Shown here one piece after another: positions 53,108-61,821 of a stretch of 64,000 nucleotides of DNA. A model generated the notes under the pieces. That model was not told where the DNA came from. It was given only the letters and a program-made list of their open reading frames with translations, and made no database searches. This DNA is from an uncultured Acidobacteriia bacterium (GTDB lineage: Bacteria; Acidobacteriota; Terriglobia; Bryobacterales; Bryobacteraceae): assembly GCA_903923395.1 (NCBI GenBank), contig CAIXXM010000083.1:123128-187127 (forward strand), given 5' to 3'. Position numbers and translations under genes: made by a program. Positions within the stretch are counted from its first letter, which is position 1; every line of letters begins with the position of its first letter.

Positions 53108-53528
53108 TCACTATGTCAGGGCGTTTCTCCAGGTTCAAAGCCGATGGGATGTTACTCCAGGCTCTCGCCTCCGCCAGCAGCACCAGAGCGAAGTTGGAAC
53201 CCCAAAGCAGAACGCTGCCGAATAAATAGCGTTGCCAGTCCGGAAGAGTGAACTTATTGCCTGCGATCTCTCCCGCCAAATCCATCAACAGCATGGCTGG
53301 AGCATTCAAAAAGCTGAACACGGCATACATCACGACCAGCCATTGGTCAGTCAAGCCAGACCGCAACATCCAGAAGATTCCCCAGCCCCACAGCAGCATG
53401 AAGAGCGGCCATATGATCCGGACTTTCCGCCACGGCACAACAGCCCTTTGCCGCTCCAGCAGCCAACCCGCGATGCGCCACAAGCCGTAAAGGCCGAGGC
53501 AGAACATCAGGTTGAAGATCTCATTCAC
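53085..53528 (-). CDS. small membrane protein, unknown function
   Basis: A 147-residue protein with about four hydrophobic segments (NLMFCLGLYGLWRIAGWLL, IIWPLFMLLWGWGIFWML, LVVMYAVFSFLNAPAMLLM, YLFGSVLLWGSNFALVLLA). I do not recognise the family. The tail is charged (RPDIVRAHERQE). It starts 6 bases after the stop of the M61 peptidase gene and is probably co-expressed with it. The convergent cytochrome gene ends 36 bases away, within a long hairpin. Confidence 0.7.
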   Translation of the reverse strand: MNEIFNLMFCLGLYGLWRIAGWLLERQRAVVPWRKVRIIWPLFMLLWGWGIFWMLRSGLTDQWLVVMYAVFSFLNAPAMLLMDLAGEIAGNKFTLPDWQRYLFGSVLLWGSNFALVLLAEARAWSNIPSALNLEKRPDIVRAHERQE

Positions 53529-53534
53529 AAGCGG

Positions 53535-55499
53535 CTAATTCCCTCTTCGTCCGCGGCCACCCGCCGTCGGTCCCGCCGCCGGAGCCTTCCCGGGAATGAT
53601 TCCCAGATCCGACCCGTCATACGGGCAATGGTCAAACTCAAATGGATGCGCGCGCTGACAGACAGGGCAATACTTATGCAGTTCCGGCAGAGGATGGATC
53701 GACTTCGAACTCAGCCACTGTTCACGAAGCGTCAGTTGTTCCTTCGATGGCGTCTTGCCTGCCTGTTCCATCGGCACCAGTTCCAGTTGCGGAGACTCCG
53801 TGAACGTAATCTCGACATCCTTCTTGCCACCGCGCGATTCCACCTTCAACTTTGCTTTGTCTCCCGGCTTGTGGCCATCCACCCAGCGCGTCAACTCCGC
53901 TTCCGTCTTCAGTGACTTACCTTCGAACTCCGTGATCTTGTCGCCGCGGTCGAGGCCCGCAAGGAAGACCGGGGAATCCCGCAGCACCGGGCCAGTAATA
54001 TCCAGGCCCGAATCCGTCAACTCATAACGGCCTGTGCCAAACCAGACATGGTTGCCGGGGCGCTTCCGCAATTCCATGCCCGCGGAGGCAAGCAGCGCAC
54101 GATAATCCATCGCTTCTTTACCGTAGATATGGCGCTTGAAGATATCGGCGGCAAAGTCCCTGCTGGTGACTGTCGCGAGCGCGCTCTGGAGGTCTTCCAG
54201 CGTGTAGGGCTTCTGCACATCTGGATGTTCTTTCCACATCTGGCGCATCCAGTCATCCAGACTCTTGCCCGGAAATTTGTTGCGGATGGATAAGTCCACA
54301 CCCAGCGCAATCGCCTGCCCGTAAGTGTAGTAAGAAATGAAGGTATTCGGCGTATTCACCGGGTCATTCGCGGTCGCCGCATCAACGAACGGAGCCTGCC
54401 GCGCCATATCGATCACATTGAAGACCTCTCGTCCCGGTGCAGTCATCACGGCACTCACCGCAAAGCCCATGCCGCGCGCGAAAGTATCCACGCTGGTAAG
54501 CCCCGCGCGCTTCAGAATCAGCGGACCGTAGTAATTCGTGAAGCCCTCCGCGAACCAGAGCTCCCCGGACATATTCGCCTTCTCGAAATCAAAAGGCTCC
54601 AGGCTCCTGGGACGGATGCGCTCCACATTCCAGGAGTGGAAAAACTCATGCGAAACCGTGCCGATATTCTGCGCCGCAGCCTGCTTCAAGGAGCGCGTGC
54701 CGGCGATCACAGTGGAGTCACGATGTTCCATGCCATCGCCCGAAGCATAGGGAAGATAGTCAATCAGGAACGTGTAATTGCCCCAGTCATACCGTGGAAA
54801 TGCACCGAAGACGCCTTCCGCCTCCGTAACCACCGCCTGCGCCATGCGTGCAAAAGCATTCGCTTCCTCCGTGCTGCCGGTGTGGTGCAATGACATCCGG
54901 AACTGGCTGTTGCCAACAGTCCAGGTGGGCATGTCATGAGCGCTGATCTCGACCGGACTGTCCATCATCATGTCGACATTCGGCGAGAGATAACTCCCGT
55001 CGGTCTGCGGTTGCAGTTGCGTGGCAACCTTCCACTTCGAACCCTCCGGAATCAGGAACCGGAAGCTCATGGGCGTCTTATCCATGCCATGTGCCCACAC
55101 AAATGTCGCGGGCATGTTGAGGTGCGCATGCGTCTCATCGATGCCGTCATACGTTCCGTCGGCCCGGTCGCCAAACACGGTGTATTCGATCACCACTGTT
55201 CCCTTGTGCCCGGAAACATTCCACTGGTAAGGTGACGTGCGGTCCACCTGCAGCTCATGCCCCTCTCCATCGGTAGCCTTCACGCTGTAGACATTCTTCG
55301 CGAACTCATGCAGCGCATAGCGCCCCGGGGATGAACGGCTCATCACCACTTCCAGCGTGCCGGGTTTGACCCCGGTGAACGTGGCGCGCACCTGCGCCTC
55401 ATGGTGGGCTGCATTCGGGAAGCTGATCTCGTAACGGATGGGGGCCTGGGCGAAAACGCTGGTGGCGGCCGCAAGAAGAAGGAAAATCGCTGTTTTCAC
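53535..55499 (-). CDS. secreted M61 family (glycyl aminopeptidase-like) metallopeptidase with PDZ and zinc ribbon
   Basis: About 654 residues from GTG 55499 (another GTG at 55529 adds ten); the first gives a clean signal peptide (VKTAIFLLLAAATSVFAQ). The N-terminal beta domain leads to the gluzincin core with zinc motif VSHEFFHSWN and the downstream ligand Glu in WFAEGFTNYY. A PDZ domain follows in the C-terminal third (GLDITGPVLRDSPVFLAGL, DRGDKITEFEGK). Unusually, the end carries a zinc-ribbon-like pair, KYCPVCQRAH and FDHCPYDGSD, then a Gly/Arg tail. The family cleaves N-terminal Gly and Ala from peptides. Exported; a small membrane-protein gene follows. Confidence 0.88.
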   Translation of the reverse strand: MKTAIFLLLAAATSVFAQAPIRYEISFPNAAHHEAQVRATFTGVKPGTLEVVMSRSSPGRYALHEFAKNVYSVKATDGEGHELQVDRTSPYQWNVSGHKGTVVIEYTVFGDRADGTYDGIDETHAHLNMPATFVWAHGMDKTPMSFRFLIPEGSKWKVATQLQPQTDGSYLSPNVDMMMDSPVEISAHDMPTWTVGNSQFRMSLHHTGSTEEANAFARMAQAVVTEAEGVFGAFPRYDWGNYTFLIDYLPYASGDGMEHRDSTVIAGTRSLKQAAAQNIGTVSHEFFHSWNVERIRPRSLEPFDFEKANMSGELWFAEGFTNYYGPLILKRAGLTSVDTFARGMGFAVSAVMTAPGREVFNVIDMARQAPFVDAATANDPVNTPNTFISYYTYGQAIALGVDLSIRNKFPGKSLDDWMRQMWKEHPDVQKPYTLEDLQSALATVTSRDFAADIFKRHIYGKEAMDYRALLASAGMELRKRPGNHVWFGTGRYELTDSGLDITGPVLRDSPVFLAGLDRGDKITEFEGKSLKTEAELTRWVDGHKPGDKAKLKVESRGGKKDVEITFTESPQLELVPMEQAGKTPSKEQLTLREQWLSSKSIHPLPELHKYCPVCQRAHPFEFDHCPYDGSDLGIIPGKAPAAGPTAGGRGRRGN

Positions 55500-55670
55500 G
55501 GGATTGCCCGCGAGTATAGCAAGATCCACGATCGATGTCTTGACAGCAAAAGGTAGACATCAAAAGCCGTTTGAATGAACCGGCCCTTGCAATCGAGGCC
55601 GCCTGAGATACATCCAACTGTAACTCCCCTGAAATAACCACAACATTTTCGCCTGTTACTCTTGCCGCGA

Positions 55671-58571
55671 ATGAAGAAAACACTTCGTATTGCGGCTCTA
55701 CTCGCTGCATGTTTGTCCGCGGCCCAAGCGGACATCATCACCGCCTGGACGTTTGAAAATAACTCCCTCGCCGTGAACAACAATCCGGTTCCTTCCATCG
55801 GCGCCGGAACGGCCAGTTCCATGGGCATGGACAGCTTCCCCACCCCAAACGTCGGCGTCACCACGAATGATGTCCTCCTCGGCGTGGTTGGGGATACCGG
55901 CGTCAACGGCGTCGCCAACACCAGCCAGATCTGGCGCGTCCGCGCGCAGGCCGATGCCAGCGGTGCCGCCGCGAACGGATGGTCGAGCGCCGCTCCCATC
56001 GGAACGCAGGGTGCCGTCTTCAGCGCCAGCACCGTCGGCTATACCAACATCAAAGTAACCTTCGACTGGTTTGTCACCAATCAGGGCGAAGCGAAACTCC
56101 AACTGCAATACACCACGGACGGCACAACCTGGAAGAACACCCCCATCAACCTCGCCGGTTCCGACACCTTTCTAGTCGCCCTCACCAACTCCACCTCCCC
56201 GAATACCGTGAAGGGCTCTTACGTCTTCATCACCGGCGGTGGACAGGGTTGGTTCACCGGCTTGACCGGTGTGATCAATGATCCTCTGGCCGCCAACAAT
56301 CCGAAATTCGCCGTCCGCATGGTGAATGCGGCAACCGGTGCCGATTGCATCAGCGCTTCCGGCACGGCTCTGAACAACACCTCCGGCAACTGGCGCTTCG
56401 ATAACATCGTCATCTCCGGCAAGAGCACCTTCAACGGCTTCCTGCCCGGCAACCTGATCCTTTCCCGCACGGTCTACACGGGCGACGCCGCCACTGTCGC
56501 GGTTGGCCAGTCCCTGCCCCCGGTCTGCCCCGCCAGCGCGGAAGCCGCCGCACCGGGTGCGTGCTCGAAGAGCAAAGCCACCGATAACGGTCTCTACGCT
56601 TCCACCGCCACCGCCAACAACGTTTTCAATAACAACAAGATCGATGGCAGCTTCGGCATTACGTCCCCCATCTTCCTGGATCAACTCACCCCCACCGGCA
56701 CCACGCTGAACAGCTTCCCTGTCCCCACCAACATGCTGGTGACCAGCTTCAGCTCGAAATCCGAACTCGCCCTCAACCTGTCACTCGATGGCAGCCTGAT
56801 CACTTTCATGGGCTATGTGGCGCCTCCCAATACGGTGGACGTGTCGAACTCCAACACACCCGGCGTCTATGACCCCACGAATCCCGCCGGCGGCAGCTAC
56901 TTCCGTGCCGTAGCCCAGATCAGTGCCGATGGCTCCCTCCAGATCACCCCGACCAATGCCTACAGCGGCAACAACGGCCGTGCGGCAATCCTCGCCAACA
57001 ACGGTCTCTATTACATGGTGGGCAACTCCAACAACGGCGCCGGAACACCCACCGACGTGGTGAACTCCACCGGCGTTCAGGTCGCATCGCCCGGCCAGTC
57101 CGCGAACACTCCACCCATGCCCGTCGGCAGCTTCTCCATCAACCAGATCAACCCGCTCACCGGTCAGGTCTATGCGGTGGATGCCAAGGACAAAGCCGGG
57201 AAAGACAACAACTTCCGCGGCCTGACCATCTTCAACAACACCCTCTACGTCACCAAGGGCAGCGGCAGCAACGGCATCGATACCGTGTATCAGGTTGGCA
57301 ATGCCGGTTCACTGCCCAGCCTGGCCAACGCAGCCACAGCACCCATCAACGTCCTTCCCGGCTTCCCAACCATCTCCGCGCGCCTCGTCGGACCCACCGA
57401 CATTTACCCCTTCGGCATCTGGTTCGCTGACGCCAACACGCTCTACGTCGCGGACGAAGGCGACGGCGTTCTGGCCGATGCCGCCACCAGCAAGACGGCC
57501 GGCCTGCAGAAGTGGGTTCTCACGGGCGGCATCTGGAAGCTCGCCTACACCTTGCAGAACGGCCTGAACCTGGGCCAGCCCTATGCCATCGCGAACTACC
57601 CCGCGGCACTCAACCCCGCCACCGCCGGCCTCCGCAATATCACCGGCAAGGTGAATGGCGATGGCACAGTCACCATCTACGCCGTCACCTCCACCGTCAG
57701 CACCAACGGTGACCAGGGAGCCGACCCCAACAAGCTCGTCTCCATCACAGACGTCCTCGCGGCAACCACCGCCCCCGCTTCAGCCACCTTCACCACCCTC
57801 CGGACCGCCGTCGCCGGGGAAATCCTCCGCGGCATTGCCTTCGCCCCGGATGGTGTCTACGCCCCCAGCGTGCCGCTGATCCAATCGGCCGCGAGCCCCG
57901 GCGTAACCGCCATCGCCCCCGGTGGTCTGGCCATTGCCACCGGCCAGAATCTCACCTCGGAAACCGGTGAGGGTCTTGGCGCCCTGCCCTCCACGCTCCG
58001 CGGCACGTCAGTCAACATTCTGGATGGCCTCGGCAACAACACCAAAGCGAACGTGATCTTCGACTCCCCCAGCCAGGTCACTTTCCAGGTTCCCTCTACC
58101 GTCGCTCCCGGCATCGCCCGCATCACGATAACAGCACAGGGCTCCACGCAGGCCACCGACAATGTGGTGATCGCTTCCGTGGCACCCGCTGTGTTTACCG
58201 TGAACGGCAGCGCCCTGCTCGCAGGCTACGCAACCCGCACCACCGCGTCAGGAGTCCAAACTACGCAGCCCGCTTATGTAGCGAACCCGCAGGGCGGGTA
58301 TTCCGCCGCTCCCATCAACCTTGGCGCAGCCACAGACAAGGTCGCCCTGACCATCTACGCCACCGGCCTGCAGGCCGCGCCGCTGGCGAAGGTCTCCGTG
58401 CTCGTGAACGGCATCAATGCGCCAGTAACCTTCGCAGGACCCTCCGGTTACGCCGGTGTGGATCAAGTAAACGTCACCCTGCCCGCCTCCCTGGCCGGTG
58501 CAGGCACCGTCACCCTGCAACTCACCGCCGCCGGTGTGGCAGCCAATTCGGTGCAACTCGCAATCCAGTAA
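55671..58571 (+). CDS. large secreted protein with Solibacter-type C-terminal domain
   Basis: A 966-residue exported protein starting at ATG 55671 (MKKTLRIAALLAACLSAAQA signal). The N-terminal part (about 24-260) is a beta sandwich (ITAWTFENNSLAVNNNP, WRVRAQADASGAAANGW). The middle is long and Gly/Asn/Thr-rich with propeller-like blocks (NNGLYYMVGNSNNGAG, GLTIFNNTLYVTKGSGSNG, WFADANTLYVADEGDGV). The end (about 735-966) matches the uncharacterised Solibacter C-terminal domain (VALTIYATGLQAAPLAKV, SGYAGVDQVNVTLPASLAG). Likely extracellular or cell-surface; function unknown. A strong terminator follows, so it is monocistronic. Confidence 0.85.
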   Translation: MKKTLRIAALLAACLSAAQADIITAWTFENNSLAVNNNPVPSIGAGTASSMGMDSFPTPNVGVTTNDVLLGVVGDTGVNGVANTSQIWRVRAQADASGAAANGWSSAAPIGTQGAVFSASTVGYTNIKVTFDWFVTNQGEAKLQLQYTTDGTTWKNTPINLAGSDTFLVALTNSTSPNTVKGSYVFITGGGQGWFTGLTGVINDPLAANNPKFAVRMVNAATGADCISASGTALNNTSGNWRFDNIVISGKSTFNGFLPGNLILSRTVYTGDAATVAVGQSLPPVCPASAEAAAPGACSKSKATDNGLYASTATANNVFNNNKIDGSFGITSPIFLDQLTPTGTTLNSFPVPTNMLVTSFSSKSELALNLSLDGSLITFMGYVAPPNTVDVSNSNTPGVYDPTNPAGGSYFRAVAQISADGSLQITPTNAYSGNNGRAAILANNGLYYMVGNSNNGAGTPTDVVNSTGVQVASPGQSANTPPMPVGSFSINQINPLTGQVYAVDAKDKAGKDNNFRGLTIFNNTLYVTKGSGSNGIDTVYQVGNAGSLPSLANAATAPINVLPGFPTISARLVGPTDIYPFGIWFADANTLYVADEGDGVLADAATSKTAGLQKWVLTGGIWKLAYTLQNGLNLGQPYAIANYPAALNPATAGLRNITGKVNGDGTVTIYAVTSTVSTNGDQGADPNKLVSITDVLAATTAPASATFTTLRTAVAGEILRGIAFAPDGVYAPSVPLIQSAASPGVTAIAPGGLAIATGQNLTSETGEGLGALPSTLRGTSVNILDGLGNNTKANVIFDSPSQVTFQVPSTVAPGIARITITAQGSTQATDNVVIASVAPAVFTVNGSALLAGYATRTTASGVQTTQPAYVANPQGGYSAAPINLGAATDKVALTIYATGLQAAPLAKVSVLVNGINAPVTFAGPSGYAGVDQVNVTLPASLAGAGTVTLQLTAAGVAANSVQLAIQ

Positions 58572-58592
58572 GACAAGGTTTCACCCCTCATC

Positions 58593-58626
58593 GCCGGGCA
58601 GGACTTCGGTCCTGCCCGGCTTTTTT
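58593..58626 (+). terminator. Rho-independent terminator after the large secreted protein
   Basis: GCCGGGCAGGAC (58593-58604) pairs perfectly with GTCCTGCCCGGC (58609-58620) around a TTCG tetraloop and is followed by six T. Confidence 0.95.
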
Positions 58627-58685
58627 GTCTGCGCACGAAAATCCCGCCCGTTGGATAATCAAGAACACCCCGCTCCACCTGCCCA

Positions 58686-59483
58686 ATGAGATCCCTGTTC
58701 CCACCCCTGCTCTTTCTCGCGTTGACATCCCTGTGCGCCGCCCAGACCGCGCAATCCACAGAGGAGCCTCCCGAAGCCAACCCGGCCAGGCCCACCGTTT
58801 CCACGCCCGCGACCCTCACCCCCGTCGGCTACCTGCAGTTCGAAACCGACTCCCTCGGCGCAACCACCTCCCCGGAGTTCGGCACCCGCATCGGGATCAA
58901 CCAAGTGACGAAGTTGACCGTCCTGCCGCGGCTCCAGTTCGTGGTCTTGACGGAACCCTATGTCCACAGCAGCAACAGCAAAGGTCTGGAAAAACAAATT
59001 CATCCAGGCGAGGTATTCGCAGGTGCGCAGGCAGTCGTGCTTCCCGGCGAAGGCGCCCGCCCCACGGTCTCCGTGAGCTACATCCGCCGACTCTACGAAA
59101 GTCCTGCCCAGGAGTTGGATATGGGAACATTCCGCCAGAGCGGCACCATTCTGCTCAGCAATGACATGGCAGGCTTCCATTTCGACAACAACTTCATCTT
59201 TACGGAGCAAACCGAACATGGCACACGGCGGGTCCAGCAAGCCCAAACACTCTCCATCTCCCACAAACTGAAGAAGATCACCGTCTCCGCCGAAATCTGG
59301 CAGTTTTCGCAGCCCTACCTGACTTCAAATGCAGTGGGCAACCTCTGGTGCATCGCTTACCCTCTGCGCGGCAATCTCGTGATTGACGGCGGGTTCGATC
59401 ACGGGCTCACCCATACCTCAACGCACTGGGAGTCATTCGTCGGATTCACCTACCTTCTGCCACACCGGCTGTGGCGGAAATGA
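58686..59483 (+). CDS. putative outer-membrane beta-barrel (transporter-like) protein
   Basis: A 265-residue exported protein (signal peptide ending LCAAQ). After a Pro/Glu-rich segment come alternating amphipathic strands typical of a barrel (VGYLQFETDSLGATTSPEFG, FGTRIGINQVTKLTVLPRLQ, GTILLSNDMAGFHFDNNF), ending with a late block HWESFVGFTYLLPHRLW. It resembles small transporter proteins related to the phenol-degradation outer-membrane family, but the match is by general look. The GNAT gene starts 35 bases downstream. Confidence 0.65.
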   Translation: MRSLFPPLLFLALTSLCAAQTAQSTEEPPEANPARPTVSTPATLTPVGYLQFETDSLGATTSPEFGTRIGINQVTKLTVLPRLQFVVLTEPYVHSSNSKGLEKQIHPGEVFAGAQAVVLPGEGARPTVSVSYIRRLYESPAQELDMGTFRQSGTILLSNDMAGFHFDNNFIFTEQTEHGTRRVQQAQTLSISHKLKKITVSAEIWQFSQPYLTSNAVGNLWCIAYPLRGNLVIDGGFDHGLTHTSTHWESFVGFTYLLPHRLWRK

Positions 59484-59517
59484 CAGGCGCTTCGCCCCTG
59501 CACGCTACCCTGAAACC

Positions 59518-60177
59518 ATGCTGACCACCCCAGCCCCCCGCCCCGAACGCATCGCCCTTCCCGGCCGGTACGTCACCCTCCGCCCCCTGCGCCCCACAGA
59601 CGCCGAAGAGCTTTGGGAAGCCGGGGCGGACGTCGATGAACTCTGGCGCTACATGTGGGCCGGTCCCTTCACCACACTGGACTCCTGGCAGGCGCACGTC
59701 CTCACCCAGATCCCCACCGAAGACCCGCTCTTCTTCGCCATCTGCGACAACGAATCCGGCCGCGCCATCGGGCAGGCTTCTTTTCTGCGAATCGAACCGA
59801 AACACCGCGTCATTGAGGTCGGCCACATCCTCTACACCGCCTGCCTGCAGCGCACCCGCGGAGCCACGGAAGCCATGTACCTCATGGCCAAATATGTCTT
59901 CGAAGACCTGGGGTACCGCCGCTATGAGTGGAAGTGCAACGCCGCCAATGCGAAGTCCCAAACGGCCGCCCGCCGCCTGGGCTTCACTTACGAAGGCACC
60001 TTCCGCCAGCACATGATCGTCAAAGGCGAAAACCGCGATACCGCCTGGTACTCCATGCTCGACAGCGAATGGCCCGAAATCAAAGTCCGCTTCGAATACT
60101 GGCTGCGCCCGGAGAACTTCGATGAACTCGGCGAACAGCGCTCCCGCCTGAACATGGAGTTCGGAGCGAAAGCATGA
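59518..60177 (+). CDS. GNAT family N-acetyltransferase
   Basis: A 219-residue RimJ/RimL-type acetyltransferase. The start at ATG 59518 leads into the block IALPGRYVTLRPLRPTDAEE. The acetyl-CoA site is in the region HILYTACLQRTRGATEAMYL with the R-x-R/T-G-A pattern typical of the family, and the C-terminal motif YEWKCNAANAKSQTAARRLG is conserved. Substrate unknown: a protein N-terminus or a small molecule. It overlaps the following hydrolase gene by 4 bases. Confidence 0.92.
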   Translation: MLTTPAPRPERIALPGRYVTLRPLRPTDAEELWEAGADVDELWRYMWAGPFTTLDSWQAHVLTQIPTEDPLFFAICDNESGRAIGQASFLRIEPKHRVIEVGHILYTACLQRTRGATEAMYLMAKYVFEDLGYRRYEWKCNAANAKSQTAARRLGFTYEGTFRQHMIVKGENRDTAWYSMLDSEWPEIKVRFEYWLRPENFDELGEQRSRLNMEFGAKA

Positions 60178-60938
60178 GCCGCGAGGTCATGACGCGCACC
60201 CCCGTGTCCGCCAGCCGCCGCATCCCCTACGGCCCGGACCCCAGCCAGTTCTTCGACCTCTACGAGCCCCCCGCCAAGCCCATCGGACTCGCCGTCAACA
60301 TCCACGGCGGCTTCTGGCGCTCCCGCTTTGACCTCACCCACGCCAGCCACCTCTGCAACGCGCTCGCCAAAACCGGCATCCTGGCCGCGAACCTCGAATA
60401 CCGCCGCGCCGGCGAAACCGGCGGTGGCTGGCCCGTCACGTTCCAAGACATACAGAGCGCTCTCCAAGCCGTCCGCAAAACCTTCCCCACCCTGGGCGAC
60501 CCCATCGTGCTCGGCCACTCCGCTGGCGGACACCTCGCCCTCCTGCTGGCCACCAAACTCTCCACCCTCAAAGGTGTCATCGCCTGCGGACCCGTCGCCT
60601 GCCTGGAACTCGCCCACCACAAGAATCTCGGCAGCGGAGCCGTCGCGGAATTCATGGGCGGCACCCCCGAACAACTCCCCGCCCAATACGCCGCCGCCGA
60701 CCCCGTGCGCCACACATCCTCCGTGCGGCGCATTCTCGTCCACGGCACGCAGGACGATATCGTGCCCCTCGAAATCAGCCGCGCTTTCCTCGAAGCCCGC
60801 CAGACCGACAAAGGCATGCTGACGCTGCTCGAAATCCCCGGCGGCGATCACTTTGACCCCATTGACCCGCAGTCCGCTGCATGGCCCCTGATGGAGACCA
60901 CTGCGAAAGGTTTGCTGGGCTCGAAGGAACCGCGATAG
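60174..60938 (+). CDS. alpha/beta hydrolase
   Basis: A 254-residue hydrolase. The oxyanion motif is NIHGGFWRS, the nucleophile elbow is GHSAGGHLAL, and the acid and base are in VHGTQDDIVPLEIS (Asp) and GGDHFDPIDP (His). This is the pattern of HSL-like or formamidase-like esterases. No signal peptide. The ATG overlaps the acetyltransferase stop and the stop lies one base before the cupin gene start, so the three genes form an operon. Substrate unknown. Confidence 0.9.
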   Translation: MSREVMTRTPVSASRRIPYGPDPSQFFDLYEPPAKPIGLAVNIHGGFWRSRFDLTHASHLCNALAKTGILAANLEYRRAGETGGGWPVTFQDIQSALQAVRKTFPTLGDPIVLGHSAGGHLALLLATKLSTLKGVIACGPVACLELAHHKNLGSGAVAEFMGGTPEQLPAQYAAADPVRHTSSVRRILVHGTQDDIVPLEISRAFLEARQTDKGMLTLLEIPGGDHFDPIDPQSAAWPLMETTAKGLLGSKEPR

Positions 60939-60939
60939 G

Positions 60940-61611
60940 ATGACTCTCGTGAAATCACTGCGCAACCCGCTCCTCCTGCTGCTCGCCGCCCTGGGACTCG
61001 GTGCCGTCGAACCGGCCGGAACCATCCTGGAGAACGATACGGTCAAAATCGTCCGCGCTCTAGACAAGCCGCACGTAAAAGGCAAACCCCATGAGCATGA
61101 CCGCGACCGCGTCATGGTCTACATCACCAGCGGGAAACAGCGCTTTGAGTATCAGGATGGCCGCAAACCGGAAGTCTTCAACTGGAAGGCCGGGCAGGTG
61201 GTTTGGAGCCCCAAAGGCGGCGTGCATTCCCCCGAACTCCTGAGTGAGGAGCCGCTCAGCATCATTGAGGTGGAGCTCAAAAACCCCGGCCACGGCGGAA
61301 AAATCTCCGGCGCCAAAGATCCGCTCACGGTGGCCCCGAAGCTCTACAAACTGGAGTTCGAGAATGATGCCGTGCGCGTGCTCCGCGTGCGGGTGGGCGC
61401 ACACCAGCAGATCCCCATGCACGAACACGCCCTGAACCGCGTCACCGTTTACCTGACTGACCAGGTCAACCGCATCACCAACGCGGAGGGCAAAGCCGAC
61501 ATCGTCAAGCGCAAAGCCGGCGAAACCGTCTGGGCCACCCCGGTCAGCCACCAGGAAGAAAACATGGGCGACACACCATTCGAAGCCCTGCTGATTGAGA
61601 TGAAGAAGTAA
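60940..61611 (+). CDS. exported bicupin protein
   Basis: A 223-residue protein with an N-terminal hydrophobic segment (NPLLLLLAALGLGAVEP) and two cupin-like repeats: PHEHDRDRVMVYITSG with a matching VVWSPKGGVHS, and later QIPMHEHALNRVTVYLTD with a matching VWATPVSHQEEN. Both repeats keep the metal-binding histidines, so two metal sites are likely. Cupins in this context may bind or isomerise small molecules, but no activity can be read. The gene starts one base after the hydrolase stop. The 210 bases downstream hold no gene; a short GGAGCGG/CCGCTCC hairpin (61612-61635) could slow transcription. Confidence 0.8.
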   Translation: MTLVKSLRNPLLLLLAALGLGAVEPAGTILENDTVKIVRALDKPHVKGKPHEHDRDRVMVYITSGKQRFEYQDGRKPEVFNWKAGQVVWSPKGGVHSPELLSEEPLSIIEVELKNPGHGGKISGAKDPLTVAPKLYKLEFENDAVRVLRVRVGAHQQIPMHEHALNRVTVYLTDQVNRITNAEGKADIVKRKAGETVWATPVSHQEENMGDTPFEALLIEMKK

Positions 61612-61821
61612 GGAGCGGAGATCGAACGCCGCTCCGCCGGGCCAACAGAACACTTCGTGCACCTATCAGGCGGGCGTCGCCAGGCGGAAATCAAGTGAAG
61701 CAAGACCAAGCGGGTTCGGCACCCTGCAACCACTCTTACCCACCAACCCCGCCAGAGTCACACATCCCGAATCCGTTACATTAGGGAGTTACCGCCGCAT
61801 ACGGTTCTTACTCTCAGGGCA

